This document shows positions 51,716-60,150 of a stretch of DNA of 64,000 bases, piece by piece (within the stretch, counting starts at the first letter, position 1; the number at the start of each line of letters is the position of its first letter). The stretch spans positions 2,046,001 through 2,110,000 of the forward strand of contig OZ037833.1 of assembly GCA_964035575.1 (NCBI GenBank), in the 5' to 3' direction. A program made the position numbers and the translations under genes. The notes under the pieces were generated by a model, which did no database searches, was not told where the DNA came from, and saw nothing but the letters and a program-made list of their open reading frames with translations. Origin of the DNA: Rhynchopus sp. YZ270_cl-10. Taxonomy: Eukaryota > Euglenozoa > Diplonemea > Diplonemida > Diplonemidae.

Positions 51716-53028
51716 CTAGGCAATACGTTGGAGCTCGTGGGAGTAGTTCAGCTGGTTTTGGATGAGCTCGGGGAAGGGGAGGTGGCTGTTGTGTTGTTCT
51801 GTGTCTGAGAAGAAGAAGGCGTCGCCTCTCAGGTTCCACGCGGCGCTGCTGTCATCAAGCTTCTTTCTCTCCTCATCAACGAACTCAAGCACCTCCGCTG
51901 TTTTGTCGAACATCAGCAGCTTTCTTGCACCCTCCACACTCAAGCTGTCGTACGAGCACATCGCACACTTAAAGACCTCACGTCGCACCGTCACAAGAAG
52001 CATCTCCATCAGCGGCTCGTAGTGTGTCGAAGGCGCCTTCTTCCTTGCGGTCAACATCTTCAGGTAGCTTCCTTCCATCAGGTACCGCTCCAGCTGGATC
52101 ACATCCTGTGTGGTAAAATATACAAATAAAAAGTGAGTTTTTTGAGCATACTTTGATGTACATGCTGTCCTGGTCGACGGTCGTAATGCGTTCAAGCTCC
52201 ATGTGGAACATCCGTGTCTCGTTGGTGGCAAGCAGCTTGAGGAGGTGGAGGCCGAGGATCAAGAGTCGTCTCTCGCTTGCCGGCTCGTCTTCGAAGTCTG
52301 AGTAGTATGCACGCAGGATCTCGAAATGTCTTTCAAACGCAACTGAAAGGGAAGAGGTGTTGGGTTGAGGGTTGAGGGGTGCAGGGTGGGTCCGTGAAAG
52401 CAAAGAAAAACTTGTAAGATGAACACGCCTCTCGTGTCACATCTTTTAATCAAACCCGGGAGCAAAGTTGAGAAAAGGGGAGGGAAGAGAGAGGAGCATG
52501 CACAACCGCCATACCCATGTTTTTTTCCGACGCTGCTGCAAGAACTGCGTGCTCCATGGTTTCCCGCACCAGCATCACCTCCTGACCTCTGTAATGGAGT
52601 GGGTTGTTGTGAGTAACGAGATGTGAAGCGCAAGGGTGCATGCCAATAGAGGGAGGAGAAAGCCTGACACCCTACAACCTGAGCTCTGGATCCAACTACG
52701 AGCTTTTTAACAGCAGCAGCATTAATATACACTCTTGGTGTTGGAATTACCGGGGAGGGGGTAAAATAGTTGCGTGAACAGATGAAGTGGACATACCTTG
52801 TTGGGGGTTTCGCCTCGGGGTTCAAAAAGGTCGGGAATTTAGTGAAGAGTAGCTTCAGCTGCGTTAGTGTCTTCTTTGCCTCGTCATAACTCTTCGCCTC
52901 GAGCAGCTGTGTGGAAAAGGGGTAGGTTAAAATTAAATTTTACGACAAAATGCACTAACGGCGCATACCTTTACATAATTCTGGTACAAACTGTGTGCTT
53001 CTACCACCGCTTTTGCAGGATCGGACAT
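51716..53028 (-). CDS. RPN12: 26S proteasome lid subunit RPN12/PSMD8, five exons
   Basis: Exons 53028-52969, 52906-52797, 52588-52515, 52342-52152 and 52105-51716 join in frame with GTATGC, GTATGT, GTATGG and GTATGC donors and CAG acceptors, giving 274 residues, the length of yeast Rpn12. Typical motifs: VAFERHFEILRAYYSDF, RRLLILGLHLLKLLATNETR, FHMELERI, VIQLERYLMEGSYLKM and LLVTVRREVFKCAMCSYDSL. RPN12 completes lid assembly and docks it to the base. The third intron (52343-52514) contains a perfect two-stem hairpin of the dispersed family (52416-52445). Confidence 0.92.
52411..52450. repeat. Family-A hairpin inside RPN12 intron 3
   Basis: AAGATG (52416-52421) pairs with CATCTT (52440-52445), and ACACG (52423-52427) pairs with CGTGT (52433-52437) around loop CCTCT. 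The leader ACTTGT precedes it. Both stems are perfect and differ from the intergenic consensus. Confidence 0.85.
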
Positions 53029-53672
53029 TTCTTTTTCTTTTTATCTAGTGTGTGTTTTAGTGTGTGTAGAGCTGAGCAGATGTGGTCGAATATGGTTTGT
53101 ATGCTTTGGGTAGTACGGGGGGAGAAGGGAGATACCGCACCTTCAGACGAAGTGTGGTGAGAATGGTGAGATAGGGTGGGGTGTATAAAAGTGAAGTTAT
53201 TAATGCAGACATTAGATTAAAGAAAAACTGTAGTTGTTGATGCAGGCACCTCCGACTAACCCACGTACGATGCCAGCCATCCGGATGAAAGCACAAGTAC
53301 CCTGCGGCCAACAACAGAAGATGTAAAAAGGAAATCTAATGACTGGCCCGTACCGTAAGGTATAAAAAGGGGGGAGGGCAATCGGGGAACACCATTTTTC
53401 TTTTTATATCTTCAAGCAGAGCGGACCCAACGGGCCAGCGAAAGGGTGGTTTGCAGGGCGAGGCAGGGTAAAAACGGTAAGATCTGGGATAACACAAAAA
53501 CAAGGGTTTCAACCCCCGGAATTTTCCTTTTTTGTCGGCGAAATCTTTAATACCTCCATTGAAGAGGATCAGATCTCTACGATATATCGATTTTTTCTCT
53601 CAAAACCTTTTGTAAAAAAGATCTTTTTGCACAGCAATTTACATCAATTTTAAAAAAGGTACCCCCAAGATT
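53029..53672. other. Spacer with a family-E repeat
   Basis: A family-B/E leader (GTGAAGTTATTAATGCAG) at 53190-53208 and a family-E copy at 53238-53296. Remainder A/T-rich; no gene. Confidence 0.6.
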
Positions 53673-54626
53673 TCATGATGTAAACCAGGTGTGAGAAAGG
53701 GCGTCTGCCGCTGTCAGACGAGCCTTTGGATTGACTTGAAAAAGCGCTTTTAGCAGGTCGAGGGGGATATCCTTTTCGGTGTGCCCTGCAGGGAGGGTGA
53801 ACCCTTCGGATGCTGCGGGAGACACTTTGCTGCTGCCACCTGCCCCAGCAGAGGGGAACGGATACTGCTTGAACAACAACACATAGAAGACAACACCGAC
53901 AGACCACATGTCCACCTCCTGTCCATATCGTTTTCCACCTCCTTTTACACCCATAATCTCTGGTGCCATGTAACGCCTGCTCCCACAACATGAAGAAAGA
54001 CACGCAACCCCACCACTATTAACCTGCACTGCAGTGCCAAAGTCAAATAGCTTTACCACCCCATCCACGAGAAGCATATTCTCAAGCTTGATATCCCGGT
54101 GCACGATGTTCATTGCATGCAGCGCAGAGACAGTGGTGAGCAGCTGAAACAGCGTTTTCTTTATGTCCAACCCCCGCGAGGAGGCAACGTGGGTGTACAG
54201 TTCAGAGTCTTCAAAAAGGTCCATAACGATGATGTAGGCCCCGTTCTCTTCGAACCCATGATGCGCATTGATCACACCAAAACCGTCCAAGGTAGAACAA
54301 AGAGCCTGCAAACGAAACTCTTCTCTAGCTGCATTGATTCGTGTCCGTGTCAATGGAATTACCTTTGCTGCATGAAAACGGGGTCCACCAAGTCCATCAT
54401 TACGCTGTACACGATGTACCGATGAATGCGCACCTCTCCCAATCAAGCTCGTATCAGCACCACAAACAGTCCCGGTAGTGTCAACATATGAAAACCGTTC
54501 AGCAAAAGCTGTGCTAGGTGTAGTAGAAACACCCTCCGAAGGGTCTACGGCAGCATCGTTGAGGTTCGTGCACGGTGAGGATAGAGGTTCGAAAAGCAGT
54601 GGGGAGATCGCGTTCTCCGCAATCAT
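53673..54626 (-). CDS. CAMK-like serine/threonine protein kinase
   Basis: 317 residues from ATG 54626. Complete kinase core: LIGRGAHSSVHRV glycine loop, AAKV lysine, YIIVMDLFEDSELYTHV, MNIVHRDIKLENMLL, KLFDFGTAVQV, SCCGSRRYMAPEI, VDMWSVGVVFYVLLFKQYPF. HRDIKLEN and the CGSRRYMAPE segment suggest the CAMK/CDPK group, though without EF hands or a regulatory tail. The first about 60 residues are Ser/Thr-rich. It lies between RPN12 and the mitochondrial carrier without obvious functional link. Confidence 0.85.
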   Translation of the reverse strand: MIAENAISPLLFEPLSSPCTNLNDAAVDPSEGVSTTPSTAFAERFSYVDTTGTVCGADTSLIGRGAHSSVHRVQRNDGLGGPRFHAAKVIPLTRTRINAAREEFRLQALCSTLDGFGVINAHHGFEENGAYIIVMDLFEDSELYTHVASSRGLDIKKTLFQLLTTVSALHAMNIVHRDIKLENMLLVDGVVKLFDFGTAVQVNSGGVACLSSCCGSRRYMAPEIMGVKGGGKRYGQEVDMWSVGVVFYVLLFKQYPFPSAGAGGSSKVSPAASEGFTLPAGHTEKDIPLDLLKALFQVNPKARLTAADALSHTWFTS

Positions 54627-56942
54627 GTAAAACAAAAAATTTACAAAAAGATCTGGGTGAGGCTTTCTGGAAAGGATTCTAAGGAGAGTAGGGGAAGGGG
54701 AAGTGTTTTGGAGAGGGGAGAAAAAGGAGGATGGAAGGATGGGATTATTTTTTTGTTGTTGTATTCAACTCTTCTTTTGTGTTGGTTTGTTTTTTTGCTT
54801 GCAATGTATTTGTTGCCTTTTTTTGAAACCTACAAACGTTGACTTTTTTTTGGGTGGGGTAGTTACACACATCCCTCCTAAAAAAATACCAAATAAAGGG
54901 CGACAAAACTGCAACAAATCATTGCTTAATTTTTTTTTTACTGAAATTCTAAATGCTTTTTTTTAAGGGTATTGCCTATTGACATAATTTGTGCAACACT
55001 CTTTATTTGTTTTCCCCCCAGGCAATGGAGAACGGTGTAACACACCTTTCTGATAAATCCGAAACCTGGCGAAGTGTTATTACTGCGTTGTTGTGTGCAA
55101 CGCAAGGTTTTTTTTTTTTTGCTTTGTTTGTTTGTTTTTTTCCCGTAAAATTGAATGCAAGGCTTCAATTCGATACTTCCATCTAATTCGGGGGTTGGAG
55201 TGTGGAGTGAAGGGGAGGGGGATGAAGAAAAGAAAAATCTAAATCAATGCAAAAAAAGTAATCCTGTAATTGTGGTTCACTGGGTCGAAGAAAAAAATAA
55301 GGATAAACACAAAACACGCTGCTGGAATTCGCGATGAGACGGAAAAAAGCACAAAAAAAAAGAAAGCAACAATTTTATATCCTGACTACCTTATCAAATA
55401 GTAAGCAGGGTATAACATAGACTTCCAAAAAAAAATGTCCGATCCCATGGAAAGTGTACAAAGTAACTATATTGTCCCATCTTCTCGTCATGGATTGATA
55501 AATTAATTACACTACAAATTGACAGTACTGAGGGTAGCAAAAAATGGGGATACAGATACCATATTGTACACTCACATTCACAAAAAACGCACGTCGTTCC
55601 ACTTTATTTTATCCGTTCTTTTTTTCCACAAAACCCATTAACAACTAGGCATCGCAGGAACCCCTTCAGACAGAAAATCTTAATGCATTGAAAAGAAACT
55701 TAATGGAGAGAGCTTTTTTGGGGGTGAAAAAGGGTCACATAGATTTCATCAAACAATGTTAAGGGGGTTTTGGGGGAGGGTTCGGGGGAGTGATTTTTTT
55801 TTTTTGCCGGGAGGGGGGGTGATTGGTCCCCCCATTTCCCAAGCAGGGTACGCTCAACGAATGATTTTGTTTGTTTGTTTGTTTGTTATTTTTTTTGTGT
55901 GGAAACAAAAACAAGAAATGGAAATGATAATCATATCCCGCCATTATTTTTTGTCATTCAACCACAGCCCATAGCATTTTAAAAATGCAAAGTTGAAAAT
56001 GTGATAACGCGTCAAAGGACGCACTGAAACCCATAAAAGAAGAAAAAAAGTGGGTAAAGATGAATTGAAGCCTCTAGTTGCTTATCACCCAAAAAAGAAA
56101 AAACTGATGCTCTCTCCCCCACTCATGGAGAAGAGTGCAAAAGGGAATCAAAAATCCCATTACAAAGAAGACCTAAAAGTGCAAAACTCAGTTACATCTT
56201 CGGACTACTATTCGAGAGAAAAAAAACTTGCAAGATGAATGTACCTCTCGTGTACATTACATCTAAAATGAGGGTAAAAAAAGCAACAAGAGGCTGAAAC
56301 TCTGAATAAATTTGGGCAAAAAAAAAAAAAAAAAGGTTTTACCTGATGAACCTAAGCATAAGCCCTCTCTGTGCCTAGCAAAATTCATCTTGAAAAAAAA
56401 ATGCTATTTGTGTTCAAAATACAAGACATTTCGAAGAATAAAGAAAAGTTTATGAGATGAACCTAAGCCTCACTTGCTTAGCCACCTTGAATAAACCAAA
56501 AAAAAAAATCGGATTTTTTCTTCTTTTTTGGGGAGCCAAATAGCCCTTTCTAGCGGTGATCGTAAGATAAAAAGACTTCGAGACTAGCTACCACCAGGGG
56601 GGGAAGGGTTTGGCTCTATTGCTGATACTAATGAAATAGTGGAAAAGCCCACATTATGAAGGGAGGGGGATCGGAGGGAGGGGGGCATCTAAGGGGAGAG
56701 TTGGAAATAATTTCTTTATTTCTGTCGTAAAAATAAATGCATTTTTCGTTTAAAAAAAAGGGAAAATAAGAGATTAAAGAGCGAAAGCAGTTTACCAAAG
56801 GATAATATTCTCTCAACTCTCTTTGCCTCTCATTTATATATTTGCCCCGTCAAAACGAGGAAATGAGACTCCAAAAAAAATTCGTTTTAAAACAAAAGGA
56901 AATTCCTTTTAGATTTCCTCTTTTCTTCTTTGGTTTTTGGTC
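54627..56942. repeat. Gene-free spacer with a hairpin cluster at 56.0-56.5 kb
   Basis: 54.6-55.98 kb: A/T-rich, no repeat recognised. About 55988-56030: family-B-like. 56052-56092: AAGC-CTCTAGTT-GCTT. 56225-56264: AATGTAC-CTCTCGT-GTACATT with outer AGATG/CATCT. About 56340-56395: degenerate copy. 56446-56490: CTAAGC-CTCACTT-GCTTAG. No coding frame is convincing. Confidence 0.75.
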
Positions 56943-58066
56943 TTATTTCGTACGCTTCCACTCATCGAATCCTTCAAGAAGCGCGCCGTTAACTACACTG
57001 CTCATGATACGAGCAGAGAAGCCTGCGTAGAAGAACAACCTGACGCCACCTGCTGCGTGAACTCCGTTTTTGAAGACATCTCCGTAGCCTCCCTTGGCGC
57101 TGATCAGGTTTCTTCTGATGGTGTCCCATGGGTAGGAAAAGAGCGAGCCGCTCATGGAGATTGCCATAGCGTGGAAGAAGCGTCTGATGGTGCCCATCTC
57201 CTCCCAGCGTGCACCGTAGTGGTCCTTCATCAGATCCCATCCTCCAAGCTGGAGACCACGGAAGATCATCAACCCAGGGGCGTCCATCATGAATCCTCTG
57301 TAGAAGCCCTTCATGCCATGCTCGGAGTGAACCTGTTTTGCTGCATTCCGCCATGACCCAGAGTTCTTTGTTGCAAGTTGTTGCCGCATCACATCAAGCG
57401 GGTACGCCCAAACCAATGCAGTACCCACACCAGTCGCAGCGCCAGATCCTACCTTGCTGAAAAAGTATTTCGAATACTCGGTTTTCTTGTCATAGCTGTT
57501 AAAATGTGAAATTTTGGGGGTGTGGGAGGGGGAGGTGTGGAGGGGGGGTGTGGGAGTATGCAAACCTCGGAACGTAACCAGAAATCGCGTCCTTCATGAA
57601 GAGATGGATGTATTGAGACGGAGCCCATCTCACCAGGGTTGGTGTCACACCACGCCATGGTGCGAGGTTGCCTTCTGCCCTCATTTGGTGGATGGTTTGG
57701 CTGAGAGACTGTTGAGGGGGGGTGTAATGGGGGGAAAGCAGAAAAAAGAACATACTGTAAGAGAAACACCGCTGTAGGTTTTGTTAAGATGCTGCGTTTG
57801 CATGAGCAATCTGATACGCTCCACTGTGGGTGGGTGGTGTACAAAGGCAAATAAAAAAATACACAATTCTTGCAATACAAAACCCTCTCGCGACAGTAAT
57901 GAGTGACAGGCCAAATCATCCCAGAACACCATGAAACACTATGAAACATACTTGGGTAGAGCGTAACCTTGACTGTGAACGGAACTGCCTGAACAGCAGC
58001 GAAATGCCCCACCTTGCGAAGCGTGCCAGACACCGAGTCTATTTGTGTTTGCTGTGCGGTTGCCAT
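56943..58066 (-). CDS. Mitochondrial carrier family protein (ADP/ATP-carrier-like), four exons
   Basis: Exons 58066-57952, 57823-57756, 57708-57566 and 57495-56943 join in frame to give 292 residues. Donors are GTATGT, GTATGT and GTTTGC; acceptors end CAG. Carrier hallmarks recur once per third: TLYPMERIRLLMQTQ, AYPLDVMRQQLATKN and SYPWDTIRRNLISAK, each followed about 25 residues later by a small-residue/aromatic motif (APWRGVTPTL, GFYRGFMMDA, LFFYAGFSAR). The first repeat resembles ADP/ATP carriers, but the RRRMMM signature is replaced by TIRRNLI, so transport of ADP/ATP is unproven. Inner mitochondrial membrane. Confidence 0.9.
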
Positions 58067-58765
58067 TTTCGTTTTTTTTTCTACCCCAATACGAGTATAC
58101 GGTCAAGTAAAGGTGTTTTTTTGGGGGTATTTTCCTTAGTTGTAAGATATCTGGCATTTGGAGAGGTGTTGTGTGTTGGGGGAGTTGGGGACAAAAAAAA
58201 ACGAAAGAACCAAACGTCTCTGGGACAGCAGAGACCCCGCGGGTTTATCGAAACCCGGACAAAAAAAGAAATATACGTCACCCTCAATCATTGAATGCCA
58301 ATCTACAATACAGAAGGTCTCTCACACAATGCACACTATGTGTGTGTGTATTTTTCATGAGATGAGTCATCCTATGACGTTTAAATTAAACAACCAGGGC
58401 TATTGTACTTAAAAGATACAGTCTTTTTTTTATATAGCAATTACCATCGCTCTTTTTTAGATCTAAATAGTTTTCGCCCCCCTTTTGCGCTTTTGTTTTT
58501 ATCAAAGAGACAACTCTGAACACCTCATCCCTCCCCCCAGCACAGAGGCCGTACAGTCTTCCCTTTGTGAGACAAACATTGTTTTTTCATCTTGGCAACT
58601 TGGTAACCGGCCTCCACGTTTTGCCTATCAAAAAGCGGTCGACAACCACCTTCATTAAGGTCGTTTCTATACCCAACATATGCATGGACAACCAACCTCC
58701 CTCCCGGCACAACATTGCTCTTATTTCCGCTTTACTAGAGGCATATTTCACACCGAAAAATTCGA
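58067..58765. other. Spacer; nothing recognised
   Basis: A/T-rich with weak direct repeats; no hairpin-family copy or gene identified. Confidence 0.4.
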
Positions 58766-59380
58766 TCATTCATTCACCGGCTCAACACTACCTTGCTGGA
58801 CCAAGGCCTCCGCCTCCTCTTGCGTCACAATGAAGAGCTTCCCCCTTCGCACTGCATGCTCCTGCCCTGTTTCGGGCGACATATAGGTGAAGTCTTTTAG
58901 ACCGCGTACGGAGACCATGTCTGTTACGTGGGGAGGTCTTCTGAGAGAGGCACGGAGGTTGAGACCGTGGGACTCCATGTAGGCGGAGCAGAGGCTCGAG
59001 TAGGAGCGGAAGAAGGTGTTTTCGGCGGGGCTGAGGCAGGCGGCGGTGGGGCCGGGGAGGTTCTGTCCGACCTGCCAGTAGGCGTCGGTGAGGGCGTGTT
59101 CACGCATTCTGGCATAGGTGTGGAGCATGCGTTTGTTGCGCAGCGCGCCCTCACAGAGCAGTGTATGCGTCGAGTAGTACTCCCGAAAGTCCACATTAGG
59201 GTTCTCCCGCAGCATCTCCGCCTGCTCCACCTGCACGCTCATCTCCTTCTTCACCTTCTCCACAGACTCTGCCGCATACTGTGGCAATCTATCCTGAGCT
59301 CCATGTGCGCGTTTGCTTGACCTAATCAACTCCGACGCACACCCACCCCAAGCAAAGCCTCCCCCCGCCTCACCGCTCAT
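58766..59380 (-). CDS. PSF1: GINS complex subunit PSF1
   Basis: 204 residues from ATG 59380; the acceptor CTTTTCCACAG lies 10 bases upstream. The N-terminal A-domain is helical (RNKRMLHTYARMREHALTDA, NLPGPTAACLSPAENTFFRS, YSSLCSAYME). The C-terminal B-domain strand region follows (PPHVTDMVSVRGLKDFTYMS ... GKLFIVTQEEAEALVQQGSV). Order, length (about 200) and the LP...LSPAE..FF..Y pattern fit PSF1 of the GINS tetramer (Sld5-Psf1-Psf2-Psf3), part of the CMG replicative helicase. Fairly sure; another GINS subunit is the alternative. Confidence 0.8.
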   Translation of the reverse strand: MSGEAGGGFAWGGCASELIRSSKRAHGAQDRLPQYAAESVEKVKKEMSVQVEQAEMLRENPNVDFREYYSTHTLLCEGALRNKRMLHTYARMREHALTDAYWQVGQNLPGPTAACLSPAENTFFRSYSSLCSAYMESHGLNLRASLRRPPHVTDMVSVRGLKDFTYMSPETGQEHAVRRGKLFIVTQEEAEALVQQGSVEPVNE

Positions 59381-60150
59381 TATAATACCTGTGGAAAAGG
59401 GGTGGAAGAAGAGAGAGAGAGAGATGAAGATCGATATGGTAGGTCAAACATATTTATGGCGATGGAGGTAATATTGAATAGTTCGTGCATATACGCTTGG
59501 AGAAGGAGAAGAAGGTGGAGAATAAAGTCCTCTAGTCCTTCGATACCAATGTGACTCAGCTACAGTTACCTCTTTTTAAAAAGTGCCCGTGGAGAGCAGG
59601 AGATGCAAGAAGAAGCCCGTGTGGAGCTCGGGGGGAGAGAATGCCCTCAATTAGGTCAAGAAAAGTTGGGATGGTGCAAAGGTGGAAAAAGGGGTATGGG
59701 GAGAGAGGGGAGGTTGCCTTTTAAATAGGGAGCAATTTATTGGTATTACAACTCTTTGAAAAGAAGGCAACTGTGTGTGTATGATGGAACCCGAACTGAG
59801 CCAGAATTGAGAAAAAAAAGGGGATTTTTTTTTTTTGTGAGGATGAACCTAAGCCTCACTTTCAATAATTAGTTGAGGGGGGAATCGTTTCCGCCGAAGG
59901 GCCTGCCGGTTGCTCTTTCTTTTTTGCAGGCAGGGCGCACTTAGACATACTAAAGGTCCAACAGTGCACTTCAGGCCGGCATATGGAGAACAGTGTTGGG
60001 ACACAAGCAGAAGGGGAACACAACACAACACAACGCACTATGTAAATAGCGCATCGAAGTGTCCCTAATACCCTCAATATGGTACCTAATACAAACAACA
60101 TTGGAGATGCTACATTGTTTAGAAAGCTGTTAAACACTATTAAGAATCAT
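59381..60150. other. Spacer with one decayed family-A copy
   Basis: GGATGAACCTAAGCCTCACT at about 59840-59859 matches the left half of family A; the right stem is missing. No gene. Confidence 0.5.

Noticed and set aside
25881-56490. Interpretation of the CTCTCGT 7-base loops as tRNA anticodon loops (CUC, Glu)
   Set aside because: The 7-base loop with U at the second position is suggestive, but there is no A box, B box, T arm or acceptor stem, and the stem lengths vary.
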